A stretch of 41,428 nt of DNA from an uncultured Collinsella sp. (GTDB taxonomy: Bacteria > Actinomycetota > Coriobacteriia > Coriobacteriales > Coriobacteriaceae): the NCBI GenBank assembly GCA_958433005.1, contig CAUAWV010000016.1, positions 1 to 41,428 of the forward strand, in the 5' to 3' direction. The notes under the pieces were generated by a model. It was not told where the DNA came from, made no database searches, and was given only the letters and a program-made list of their open reading frames with translations. A program made the translations under genes and the position numbers. Positions 21,845 through 29,338 of the stretch are shown piece by piece. The stretch's first letter is position 1; each line of letters begins with the position of its first letter.

Positions 21845-22705
21845 TTACTTGATGTTGTACTTAGCCATGAGGGCGTCAACGGTACCGTCGTCGGTCAGGT
21901 CCTTGATGGCCTGGTTGATGTCGTCCTTGAGCTTGGTATTGCCCTGGTTGATGGCGATGGCGTACTCCTCGCCGGTGCTGACCTGCTTGATGGTCTGGCA
22001 GGTGTTGAACTGCTCGGCGGTCAGCTGGCTGGCAACGGAGCGGTTGGTGACTACGGCATCGCCCTTATCGGACTGCAGGGCGCTGAAGCACTCGGTGGCG
22101 TCCTTGTAGGGAACGATCTTAGCCTTGGGGAAGTTTTCCTGAGCAAAGGCCTCGGCGGTCGATCCAGACTGGACGATGATGGTAGCGTCGGCGTTGTTGA
22201 GCTTCTCGCTGTAGTTGTCGGCCGTGATGTCGGTGTTATCGACCTTGGTCACGATAGCCTGATCGTCCATGTAGTAGGAATCGGAGAAAGTGACTTCCTT
22301 CTCACGCTCGGGCGTGTCGGTGATAGCCGCGATGGAAACGTCATACTTGGCGCCCGAAGCGACACCCGGAACCAGCGTGTCAAAGTCATTGTTGACGTAC
22401 TCGACATCCAGGCCCAGTTTGTCGCCGATAGCCTTGATAAGCTCAAGGTCAAAGCCCTGATAATCGCCGTTGTCATCCTTGTACTCAAACGGAGCGTACT
22501 CGGCAGAGGTGCCGACGGTCAGCGTACCGTCCTTGACGAGCGCGTACTCCTTGGAGCCGTCGACCTTCTCGACCTTAGCGTCGTCAGAGCTGCTGGAACC
22601 GGCATCAGAACCAGAGGTGGCGTTGGACGAGCCGCAGCCCGTCAGTGCGAGGGCGAGTGCCATGGCGCCCGTGGCGGCAAATGCGCCAAGCTTCTTCAGC
22701 TTCAT
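21845..22705 (-). CDS. Amino-acid ABC transporter substrate-binding lipoprotein
   Basis: 286-residue periplasmic-binding-protein-type lipoprotein (SBP family 3). The lipobox is ALTGC with lipidated Cys24, then a Ser/Asp-rich linker (GSSNATSGSDAGSSSSDD). The binding domain opens LTVGTSAEYAPFEYKDDNGD, followed by YQGFDLELIKAIGDKLGL and ends with KDLTDDGTVDALMAKYNIK. Start ATG at 22705 with GGAAGGAG upstream. It captures a polar amino acid for the permease and ATPase that follow. A good promoter lies 60-90 bases upstream. Confidence 0.94.
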   Translation of the reverse strand: MKLKKLGAFAATGAMALALALTGCGSSNATSGSDAGSSSSDDAKVEKVDGSKEYALVKDGTLTVGTSAEYAPFEYKDDNGDYQGFDLELIKAIGDKLGLDVEYVNNDFDTLVPGVASGAKYDVSIAAITDTPEREKEVTFSDSYYMDDQAIVTKVDNTDITADNYSEKLNNADATIIVQSGSTAEAFAQENFPKAKIVPYKDATECFSALQSDKGDAVVTNRSVASQLTAEQFNTCQTIKQVSTGEEYAIAINQGNTKLKDDINQAIKDLTDDGTVDALMAKYNIK

Positions 22706-22762
22706 AATCAGTCTCCTTCCGGTGACCCCGTTTGATTCAGAGGTCTGCAAAAACTGTTGGAT

Positions 22763-22791
22763 ATTATGCGCCCGTTTGGAAGAATCCGCAA
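22763..22791 (-). promoter_or_regulatory. Promoter of the amino-acid ABC operon
   Basis: On the minus strand TTGCGG (22786-22791), exactly 17 bases, and CATAAT (22763-22768), about 60 bases before the binding-protein start codon. Confidence 0.6.
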
Positions 22792-22852
22792 TTAGAAAAC
22801 TGATTGAAACAAACCCATAACGTGAATGGAACACTCCACTTTATGACAGTCA

Positions 22853-23719
22853 TTACTGCTGCAATGACCTTAACAGTTTGATTTCAGCCGCATAACCTGC
22901 AAGTTCGTTCGGTGTCTCCAAAATGAATGGCAATGCGCGCAAGCGGCCATTCGATACAATATTCTGCATAACCTGCATACCGCCGCCAAACTCCTCGCTG
23001 CCAAGGTAGCCCTTGCCGATGCACTCGTGACGATCTTTATGGGCACCACTGGGGTTCTTCGAATCGTTGATGTGTACGGCACGCAAGCGGTCGATACCCA
23101 CCACGCGGTCGAACTCGTCGAGTACGCCGTCCAGATCATGGATGATGTCGTAGCCGGCATCGCTCACATGGCAGGTGTCCAGACACACGCCCAGCTTGTC
23201 CGATAGCTCTGGACGCCTGGCGGCAGCACCCTCGATAATGCGCGCCAGCTCTTCAAAGCTACGGCCCACCTCGGTACCCTTTCCCGCCATGGTCTCGAGC
23301 AGCACCGTCGTCTGCTGCCCCTCAAACATCACCTGACACAAGGTGTCGACGATCATCTGAATGCCGGCATCAGTCCCCTGCCCCACATGCGCGCCGGGGT
23401 GGAAGTTGTAGTAGTTGCCGGGCAGCGCTTCCAGACGCTGCAAGTCCTCGGCCATTGCCTCCAAGGCAAACTCGCGCGCCCGCTCTTTAGCCGAACAGGG
23501 GTTGTAGGTATACGGGGCATGAGCCACAAGCGGGCCAAAATCGTTTTGCTCCATAAGCTCGCGCAGGGCCGCCACATCATCCATATCAAGGTCTTTCGCC
23601 TTGCCACCACGCGGGTTGCGCGTAAAGAACGCAAAGGTATTGGCGCCAATGGACAACGCCGTCTCCCCCATCGCCCGATAGCCCTTCGTCGTCGAAAGAT
23701 GACACCCGATCGTCAGCAT
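22853..23719 (-). CDS. nfo: Endonuclease IV (AP endonuclease)
   Basis: 288-residue TIM-barrel AP endonuclease that cuts DNA 5' to abasic sites in base excision repair. Zinc-ligand motifs are present: HLSTTKGY at the start, YYNFHPGAHVG, LLETMAGKGTE, CLDTCHVSDAGYD, AVHINDSKNPSGAHKDRHECIGKG and FILETPN. Start ATG at 23719 because GGGGGAG precedes it by 6 bases (a TTG at 23725 is poorer). It appears to be monocistronic between the ABC operon and the reductase. The length fits the usual 280-300. Confidence 0.96.
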   Translation of the reverse strand: MLTIGCHLSTTKGYRAMGETALSIGANTFAFFTRNPRGGKAKDLDMDDVAALRELMEQNDFGPLVAHAPYTYNPCSAKERAREFALEAMAEDLQRLEALPGNYYNFHPGAHVGQGTDAGIQMIVDTLCQVMFEGQQTTVLLETMAGKGTEVGRSFEELARIIEGAAARRPELSDKLGVCLDTCHVSDAGYDIIHDLDGVLDEFDRVVGIDRLRAVHINDSKNPSGAHKDRHECIGKGYLGSEEFGGGMQVMQNIVSNGRLRALPFILETPNELAGYAAEIKLLRSLQQ

Positions 23720-23817
23720 CTCCAACTCCCCCTCATCAGTTGCGGTGAAATACGGTCTATTGGTGCCTTATTTTGGCGCAAACAGGAACTATTCCACCGC
23801 AACTTATAAAAGGGGCA

Positions 23818-25005
23818 TCAGGAACGCGTTTTGCAAAAGGCTTTAAGCGCGGCCGTTACGGGGCCAGGCTGGAAACGTCGGCGCACATCGTCGAGACGCT
23901 CAGGAATATCGATGTGCTGCGGGCAGTGACGTGCGCATTTGCCGCATTTGACGCAATTGCTCACCAACTTGGGCTCACTCGTCCGCACCGCGCTCGCCGT
24001 AAAATACTGCGACAGGCCCGTAAACCAGCTGTGCGCATAGCTTGCGTTGTAGGCGGCGAAACACCCAGGGATATTGATGCCTTTGGGACACGGCATGCAG
24101 TAGCCGCAGCCCGTACAGGGCACGCGATTCGACTTCTCAAACTCTCCCAGCACACGCGCGATGGTATCGAGCTGCTCTGTCGTCATCGAATTCGGCAGTG
24201 CGCGATCCGCCAATGCCGCGTTCTCGTCCACCTGCGCGGTATCGGTCATGCCCGAAAGCAGCATCGTGACTTGAGGATGGTTCCACACCCACGAAAGGCC
24301 CCAGGCGGCAGGAGTGCGCAAATGCGGGTCAGGGGCGCCATCGAGCACAGCGCGGGCCCGCGGCGGCAGCTTGCCCGCTAAACGCCCGCCCAGCAGCGGC
24401 TCCATCACAAACACCGCGAGCCCGCGCTCCGCAGCCGCCATGAGTCCCGCCGTTCCCGCTTGGTAGCGCTCTCCAGCGTAGTTGTACTGGATCTGGCAAA
24501 AATCCCAGTCATACGCGTCAAGCATCGTGAGGAAGTCCGCCGCACTGCCGTGGTACGAAAAACCTATCTGGCGAATACGCCCCGCAGCCTTTTGGTGCGC
24601 AATCCAGTCCTCGATGCCCAACGCCACCACGCGCTCCCACTGGGCGGGCGAGGTAATGTTGTGCATAAGGTAGTAGTCGATATGGTCGGTCCGCAAACGG
24701 TGCAGTTGCTCGTCAAAAAAGCGGTCGAAATCCTCCGCACATTTGCACGAAGCGTGCGGCAACTTAGTCGCCAGCAACACCCGGTCACGCAGCCCCAAGC
24801 GCTCAAGTGAGGCGCCCACGCACACCTCGTTACCGGGATAAAGATACGCAGTATCCAGATAATTAATCCCCTGTTCCACCGCACGGGAAATGATGGCATC
24901 GGCCGTCTTCGCATCGGGGTGTCCCGGCGCACCGGGAAATCTCATGCAGCCCAGACCCAGAGCAGATATTCGGTTACCACTTTTGGGGTCAACGCGGTAT
25001 TGCAC
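23818..25005 (-). CDS. Aldo/keto reductase with C-terminal 4Fe-4S domain
   Basis: 395-residue oxidoreductase. An N-terminal aldo/keto reductase barrel (ALGLGCMRFPG, GINYLDTAYLYPGNE with the catalytic Tyr, LLATKLP, DYYLMHNI) is joined to a ferredoxin-like C-terminus. That part has CTGCGYCMPCPKGINIPG and CVKCGKCARHCPQHIDIPE, consistent with two 4Fe-4S clusters. Enzymes of this class are common in anaerobes; substrates are mostly unknown. Start GTG at 25005 with AAAGGAGG upstream; the frame extends to 25122 without a better site. It is divergent from the PanE-like gene. Confidence 0.92.
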   Translation of the reverse strand: MQYRVDPKSGNRISALGLGCMRFPGAPGHPDAKTADAIISRAVEQGINYLDTAYLYPGNEVCVGASLERLGLRDRVLLATKLPHASCKCAEDFDRFFDEQLHRLRTDHIDYYLMHNITSPAQWERVVALGIEDWIAHQKAAGRIRQIGFSYHGSAADFLTMLDAYDWDFCQIQYNYAGERYQAGTAGLMAAAERGLAVFVMEPLLGGRLAGKLPPRARAVLDGAPDPHLRTPAAWGLSWVWNHPQVTMLLSGMTDTAQVDENAALADRALPNSMTTEQLDTIARVLGEFEKSNRVPCTGCGYCMPCPKGINIPGCFAAYNASYAHSWFTGLSQYFTASAVRTSEPKLVSNCVKCGKCARHCPQHIDIPERLDDVRRRFQPGPVTAALKAFCKTRS

Positions 25006-25221
25006 GGCCCCTCCTTTCGCCATCAGCGCCCCGGCAAGACGAAACACAATGGTCACGCGACCGAAACATCGTGGAATCGCAATCGAGAACGTATCGTAAC
25101 GCAGCAGAAATCGAGCCGTCACGACACCGCTTTAACATCAGCAAAAAGCCCGATGAAAGGAGCAACAAACAAATACGGCCATCCGGTGCACGCAGCATGG
25201 TCCGGCGGCATACAATCCATC

Positions 25222-25247
25222 AGGCGCCCTTTACGCGGGCGCCTTTT
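25222..25247 (+). terminator. Terminator-like hairpin just before the PanE-like gene
   Basis: AGGCGCCC / GGGCGCCT with a 7-base loop, then TTTATA on the plus strand, only about 8 bases before the ribosome binding site of the PanE-like gene. It might attenuate that gene rather than end an upstream one, since no plus-strand gene precedes it. Confidence 0.5.
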
Positions 25248-25266
25248 ATATGGGGAGATGATTCGC

Positions 25267-26181
25267 ATGCAGATCAACAAGGTCGCCTTTATCGGCAAGG
25301 GCGGCGTGGGCCTGCTCTACGGCAGCATGATCGCCCAAGCGCTCGGCAACGACGCCGTCGAATACGTTATGGACGACGCGCGCTTTGAGCGCCATGCGAA
25401 CGATGCGCTCACCGTCAACGGCAAGCCCTGCGCGCTCAAGTCCGTCCGCGCGAGCGAGGCGACGCCCGTCGACCTGGTCATCCTCACGGTCAAGACAACC
25501 GGGCTCGATGTGGCGCTCAAAACCCTGGAAAGCGTCGTGGGACCCGACACGCTGATCGCATCGCTGTGCAACGGCATCACGAGCGAGCAGAAGATTGCCG
25601 AGCGCTTTGGCTGGGAGCACACCGTCCTTGGTATCTGCCAGGGCATGGACGCCGTATTCCTCAACGGGGAGCTCACCTATACCAATGCCGGCGAGATCCG
25701 CTTTGGTGCGGCAGCGGGCACCGACCCCGCAACCGTTATCGCCATCGACGAGCTCTACACGCGTTGCGGCATCGCCCATACCGTCGAGCACGACATCGCA
25801 CATCGCATGTGGGCCAAACTCATGCTCAACGACGGCATCAACCAGACCTGTATGGCCTACGGCGGCACCTACGGAAGCGCTACGGAGCAGGGCTCCGAGC
25901 AGCTCCGCAGTTTTGTCTCCGCCATGCGCGAGACGCTTGCAGCCGCCAATGCCGAGGGTATCGAGCTCACCGAGGCAGACCTAACGCAGATGGTGCGTCT
26001 CATAAAAGGGCTCGATCCCGCCGGCATGCCCTCGATGGCGCAAGACCGCATCGCTCAACGCAGAACCGAGGTCGAGGAATTTGCGGGTACCATCTGCCGC
26101 CTCGCGGCCAAGCACGGTATCCAGGTGCCGCAAAACGAATGGCTCTATTCGCGCATCCGCGAAATCGAGGCCAGCTGGTAA
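25267..26181 (+). CDS. 2-dehydropantoate 2-reductase family protein (PanE/ApbA)
   Basis: 304-residue NADPH-dependent ketopantoate reductase-family protein; in pantothenate synthesis such enzymes make D-pantoate. The nucleotide loop is FIGKGGVGLLYGSM (residues 8-21), followed by VDLVILTVKTTGLDVAL. The active-site region has CNGITSEQKIAERFG and the C-terminal domain MWAKLMLNDGINQTCMAYGGTYG with the usual Lys and Asn. Start ATG at 25267, with GGGGAG 9 bases upstream; an ATG at 25258 touches that site. A paralogue with another substrate is possible because no other pantothenate gene is nearby. Confidence 0.88.
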   Translation: MQINKVAFIGKGGVGLLYGSMIAQALGNDAVEYVMDDARFERHANDALTVNGKPCALKSVRASEATPVDLVILTVKTTGLDVALKTLESVVGPDTLIASLCNGITSEQKIAERFGWEHTVLGICQGMDAVFLNGELTYTNAGEIRFGAAAGTDPATVIAIDELYTRCGIAHTVEHDIAHRMWAKLMLNDGINQTCMAYGGTYGSATEQGSEQLRSFVSAMRETLAAANAEGIELTEADLTQMVRLIKGLDPAGMPSMAQDRIAQRRTEVEEFAGTICRLAAKHGIQVPQNEWLYSRIREIEASW

Positions 26182-26214
26182 CGCCGCCGCACCGCATCCA
26201 ACAGTCTCAATAGC

Positions 26215-26249
26215 AAAAACCGCCGCAAAGGGCACTCCCCTTGCGGCGG
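26215..26249. terminator. Bidirectional terminator
   Basis: CCGCCGCAAAGGG / CCCCTTGCGGCGG with the loop CACT (13 positions, one A-C mismatch on the plus strand). On the minus strand it pairs with G-U and is followed by UUUUU; on the plus strand a T/C-rich run follows. It serves the PanE-like gene and the small membrane protein gene. Confidence 0.85.
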
Positions 26250-26289
26250 CTTCCTTCTTCATCTATGGGCAAAACCAGCTTCACAACGG

Positions 26290-26496
26290 TTAGCGCCGCA
26301 CCTGCGGCGTCTCGTCCTCGTCATCGCGGCAAAGGGTCACGCCCGCACTTCCCAGCAGCGCTGCTGCGATGAGCGCGCCGACCACAATAGGAGCAGCCCC
26401 GCACGAGCCCTGCATGCCTGCGACAAACGCAGCTGTAGGGCCAAGACAGCCAAGTACCAATGCGACGGCGGCGATAGCGATATCTCGAGCGTTCAT
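26290..26496 (-). CDS. Small two-helix membrane protein
   Basis: 68-residue hypothetical protein with two hydrophobic segments (IAIAAVALVLGCLGPTAAFV and VVGALIAAALLGSAGVTL) and a charged, acidic tail (CRDDEDETPQVRR). Function not recognised. Start ATG at 26496 with GGAGG 10 bases upstream, a slightly long spacing. The downstream terminator with UUUUU on this strand supports it being a real transcribed gene. Confidence 0.6.
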   Translation of the reverse strand: MNARDIAIAAVALVLGCLGPTAAFVAGMQGSCGAAPIVVGALIAAALLGSAGVTLCRDDEDETPQVRR

Positions 26497-26613
26497 GAGA
26501 CCACTTCCTCCACGAGAAAGACCTTATTTCTCATGAACCAGTGTGCCCCGCATCCATACGCCCAGCGTACCGCCACGGTAAGGGCTCTGTTAACTCAAGC
26601 GCACATAAAGAAA

Positions 26614-26653
26614 GGGCGGCTTTACGTTGCCTAAAAGCTCAGTAAAGACGCCC
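26614..26653 (-). terminator. Terminator after the secreted protein gene
   Basis: On the minus strand GGGCGTCTTTAC and GTAAAGCCGCCC pair with a single mismatch around a 16-base loop, then UUUCUUUAU, 35 bases after the stop at 26688. Confidence 0.7.
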
Positions 26654-26687
26654 GCCCATCATGTGCCTATTTTGCTCTGATGGCAGA

Positions 26688-27443
26688 TTACCAACCGGTA
26701 TAGTAGTCGGTGGTTCCGGCAGCGCAGCCGGAGTCATAGACCTTGCACTCGCCCTTGGAACCGGTAAACGTGGAGCCTTGGGCCTTATCGCCCGCGGCAA
26801 CGACGTAGTAGCCATCGGAATCGCGCCAAAAGCCCTCGGAATCCTGCGTCCATTCGCCCGTGCGGTGGTGATACAACACGTTGCTGCTGTAATAAGTCTC
26901 GCGGCGGCCGTTGTAGTTATTGACACCCGCAGAGCGCGTCAGGCCCGATCCGTCCGCGTAGGACGCAGCAGACGGGTAAGACGAGCCGGAGCCGGCGTTG
27001 TAATACGAAGCCTGAACGGCCTCGGCAGCCTCGAGCGCCTCGCGCTTGGCATCCTCAAGCGTGGAGCGAAGCTCGTCGAGCTCGGTCGACTTGGCGTCGA
27101 CCTCATCCATCGTCAAAAGACTGCCCGCACCGTCGATGCAACCCTGTAGTACAGCGCGCTCGTCATCGGTGGCATAGTCACCGTACATGTTCATAATGAT
27201 CTGAGCGCGCATCTCCAGGGAATCGCGCTTTGCCCCCATCGAGGCGTTCCACTCCTGCATGGAGCCATAACCGTCGCCGCGGTAGTCGACGGGCTGCACC
27301 AGCGTCGCCTCGGACGGCGTAGATCCGACCGTATCGGATAGTGTCGCCGCGTGGGCATCAGTTGCGCCGGCGCCCGCCAAAAGTGCCACGGTCAGAGCGG
27401 CGGAAAGGGCGGCGGCTTTCGGTTTTCGTGAATCGATCCTCAT
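26688..27443 (-). CDS. Secreted protein with coiled coil and aromatic C-terminal domain
   Basis: 251-residue exported protein. The signal peptide covers about residues 1-32 (AAALSAALTVALLAGAGA, cleavage near AHA-AT). A helical middle (about 100-145) is rich in Asp/Glu/Leu/Ala and probably a coiled coil (DAKSTELDELRSTLEDAKRE). A Ser/Gly/Tyr linker precedes a C-terminal domain of about 70 residues with RETYYSSNVLYHHRTGEW, FWRDSDGYYVVAAGD, and two Cys in GECKVYDSGCA. That domain looks like a beta-barrel cell-wall module and seems familiar from other Coriobacteriia, but I cannot name it. Start ATG at 27443 with GGAGG 11 bases upstream. Confidence 0.8.
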   Translation of the reverse strand: MRIDSRKPKAAALSAALTVALLAGAGATDAHAATLSDTVGSTPSEATLVQPVDYRGDGYGSMQEWNASMGAKRDSLEMRAQIIMNMYGDYATDDERAVLQGCIDGAGSLLTMDEVDAKSTELDELRSTLEDAKREALEAAEAVQASYYNAGSGSSYPSAASYADGSGLTRSAGVNNYNGRRETYYSSNVLYHHRTGEWTQDSEGFWRDSDGYYVVAAGDKAQGSTFTGSKGECKVYDSGCAAGTTDYYTGW

Positions 27444-27755
27444 GTAGCTGGAAACCTCCGTAGTACGTTTTTGCTGCGTTTAAGCTGCGTGTGATTCGAT
27501 CGCGCTGCATAGTACCCCGAGCAAATCGCGACCTGCGGTTTTTCTCAAAAGGTGCACGTCAATTGCGTAAAACTCACATCCTCTCAACAGGAGTTTTCCA
27601 CAACTCGAATGCATAAAGCATGCCAAAAACCCTGTTTTTGCACCCTCTCTATGCAAAAACGACGCCTGTGCAACCATTGTTCGCACAGGCGCCTTGAGCA
27701 GGCATTTTATGCAGTTATACCTATCGAGTCGCAAGGGGTCCTTGCACAAGTCGCC
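27444..27755. other. 312-bp intergenic region with AT-richer segment
   Basis: Between metY-like and the secreted-protein gene, both on the minus strand. It holds the metY terminator (27655-27691) and a small stem GCAAGG/CCTTGC right after the metY stop. Bases 27535-27660 are visibly more AT-rich than the surroundings, with CAAAAAC CCT GTTTTTG and GCAT-GCTTT-ATGC symmetries. TACTAT near 27510 could be a -10 for the secreted-protein gene, without a clear -35. An 89-codon open frame here (27480-27749) is not considered a gene. Confidence 0.5.
27655..27691 (-). terminator. Intrinsic terminator downstream of the sulfhydrylase gene
   Basis: On the minus strand CGCCTGTGC / GCACAGGCG (9 bp perfect, 11-base loop), then UCGUUUUUG, 65 bases after the stop codon at 27756. 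Confidence 0.8.
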
Positions 27756-29066
27756 TTACTCGTCCAGCGCGGCAAAGGCCTGCTTCAGATCCCAAATGAT
27801 ATCCTCGGCGTTCTCGGTACCGATGGAAAGACGGATCGTGGAGGGCGTGATGTTCTGCTCGGCGAGCTCCTCGGCAGAGAGCTGGGAGTGCGTGGTGGTA
27901 GCCGGGTGCACGACGAGCGACTTGACGTCGGCCACGTTGGCGAGCAGCGAGAACACCTGCAGATGATCGATGAACTTCCATGCAGCCTCCTGGCCACCCT
28001 TAATCTCAAAGGTAAAGATCGAAGCACCGCCACGGGGGAAGTACTTCTGATAGAGCTCGTGATCGGGGTGCTCAGGCAGGCTCGGGTGATTTACCTTGGC
28101 GACGTGGCTGTCGCCAGCCAGGAACTCAACGACCTTCTTGGTGTTCTCGACATGACGGTCGACGCGCAGCGACAGAGTCTCGGTGCCCTGGAGCAGGACC
28201 CAGGCGTTGAACGGGCTGATGCAGGCGCCCTCGTCACGCAGCAGGATAGCGCGGACATAGGTTGCGAAGGCGGCGGGACCGGCAGCCTCGGCAAACGAAA
28301 CACCATGGTAGGAGGGGTTGGGCTCAGCGATCTGGGCGTACTTGCCACTCGCCTTCCAATCGAAGTTACCGCCGTCGACGATCACACCGCCCAGCGAGGT
28401 ACCGTGGCCTCCGATGAACTTGGTTGCGGAGTGGACGACGATGTTGGCGCCGTGCTCCAGCGGACGGAACAGATACGGAGTGCCGAAGGTGTTGTCGACG
28501 ACAACCGGCAGACCGTGCTTCTTGGCAATCTCGGAGATGGCGTCGATGTTGGGGATGTCGGAGTTGGGATTGCCGAGCGTCTCGAGATAGATGACCGTGG
28601 TGCTGTCCTTGATGGCACCCTCAACCTCTTCCAGGTTATGGGCATCGACAAACGTGGTCTCGACGCCAAACTGGGAGAGCGTATGCTCCAGCAGGTTGTA
28701 GGAGCCACCGTAGATGGTCTTCTGAGCCACCACGTGGTCACCAGCCTGGGCAAGAGCCTGCAGGGTATAGGTGATGGCAGCAGCGCCGGAGGCGACGGCA
28801 AGACCTGCCACGCCGCCCTCGAGCGCGGCGATACGGTCCTCGAAGACGCCCTGGGTGGAGTTGGTCAGACGGCCGTAGATGTTACCGGCGTCGGCAAGAC
28901 CAAAGCGGTCGGCGGCGTGCTGGGAGTTGCGGAACACATAGCTCGTGGTCTGGTAGATCGGCACGGCACGGGAGTCGGATGCGGGATCGGCGCTCTCCTG
29001 GCCAACGTGCAGCTGCAGGGTATCGAAACCAAAGGTGTGCTCGGGGTTGTTGATGAACTGGCTCAT
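27756..29066 (-). CDS. metY: O-acetylhomoserine sulfhydrylase (PLP enzyme)
   Basis: 436-residue Cys/Met-metabolism PLP enzyme, the length typical of O-acetylhomoserine sulfhydrylases (about 430), longer than cystathionine synthases/lyases (about 390). It makes homocysteine from O-acetylhomoserine and sulfide. The PLP lysine lies in VVHSATKFIGGHGTSLGG, with VASGAAAITYTLQAL, the tyrosine motif NIYGRLTNSTQ, and VVVDNTFGTPYLFRPLEHGA upstream of it. The C-terminal block VVHPATTTHSQLSAEELAEQ is typical. Start ATG at 29066 with AAGGAG upstream. Its 5' leader of about 177 bases encodes a cysteine-containing peptide and a hairpin, and a LysR gene is divergent, so sulfur-dependent control is likely. 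Confidence 0.95.
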   Translation of the reverse strand: MSQFINNPEHTFGFDTLQLHVGQESADPASDSRAVPIYQTTSYVFRNSQHAADRFGLADAGNIYGRLTNSTQGVFEDRIAALEGGVAGLAVASGAAAITYTLQALAQAGDHVVAQKTIYGGSYNLLEHTLSQFGVETTFVDAHNLEEVEGAIKDSTTVIYLETLGNPNSDIPNIDAISEIAKKHGLPVVVDNTFGTPYLFRPLEHGANIVVHSATKFIGGHGTSLGGVIVDGGNFDWKASGKYAQIAEPNPSYHGVSFAEAAGPAAFATYVRAILLRDEGACISPFNAWVLLQGTETLSLRVDRHVENTKKVVEFLAGDSHVAKVNHPSLPEHPDHELYQKYFPRGGASIFTFEIKGGQEAAWKFIDHLQVFSLLANVADVKSLVVHPATTTHSQLSAEELAEQNITPSTIRLSIGTENAEDIIWDLKQAFAALDE

Positions 29067-29120
29067 GATGATCTCCTTGATCGAACGAAAGTAAGTAAAA
29101 AGAGAAAAGTAAGTCGCTGT

Positions 29121-29152
29121 CTCCTGATCACGCCGACGGGCGCAAACAGGAG
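29121..29152 (-). promoter_or_regulatory. Leader hairpin overlapping the end of the leader peptide
   Basis: On the minus strand CTCCTGTTTGCGCC pairs with GGCGTGATCAGGAG (14 positions, two G-U, one U-U mismatch) around CGTC. The wobbles pair only in minus-strand RNA. It covers the last codons and stop of the leader peptide. A U-rich stretch (UUUUCUCUUUUU) begins about 12 bases later, then the metY ribosome binding site. It could act as an attenuator or as a translational switch. Confidence 0.55.
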
Positions 29153-29181
29153 CCCGGCATTCGTCTTGGTAAGCAATTCAT
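29128..29181 (-). CDS. Short cysteine-containing leader peptide upstream of metY
   Basis: 17-codon frame MNCLPRRMPGSCLRPSA in the 5' leader of metY. It has an excellent Shine-Dalgarno, AAAGGAGG, 7 bases before the ATG, and two Cys codons (positions 3 and 12) in a 17-residue peptide. The second Cys codon lies in the 5' arm of the downstream hairpin. In actinobacteria, Cys-rich upstream peptides control sulfur genes by ribosome stalling, and this could be a case. That it is translated is inference from the ribosome binding site and context. Confidence 0.55.
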   Translation of the reverse strand: MNCLPRRMPGSCLRPSA

Positions 29182-29249
29182 ATGCGGGCCTCCTTTCGCG
29201 TCCCGATTCCGTGGTCGGCTTAATAACCTACCGCCTTTGTGTGTTTTGA

Positions 29250-29278
29250 ATAGTACGGGCATTGTCTCCCTCGGTCAA
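29250..29278 (-). promoter_or_regulatory. Promoter of metY
   Basis: On the minus strand TTGACC (29273-29278), exactly 17 bases, and TACTAT (29250-29255). The expected start near 29243 gives a leader of about 177 bases. Confidence 0.72.
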
Positions 29279-29298
29279 TCACTTAAAAGCGCTAACTT

Positions 29299-29319
29299 GT
29301 TATCTGTTTTATAGATAAC
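29299..29319. promoter_or_regulatory. LysR-type operator between metY and the LysR gene
   Basis: GTTATCT and AGATAAC flank a 7-base centre (with a T-N11-A core). The centre (29309) is about 66 bases upstream of the predicted metY start and 30 bases before the LysR start codon, the classic place for a LysR recognition site that both activates the divergent gene and represses the regulator. Confidence 0.65.
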
Positions 29320-29338
29320 TATCGAAAGGATGGCGTCG

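Noticed and set aside
27480..27749. 89-codon minus-strand frame in the metY downstream gap
   Set aside because: It runs through the metY terminator, has no ribosome binding site and its composition is not gene-like; the DNA itself may be a repeat.
29067..29330. SAM riboswitch or T-box upstream of metY
   Set aside because: No conserved core or T-box sequence was recognised; the leader peptide and hairpin account for the structure seen.
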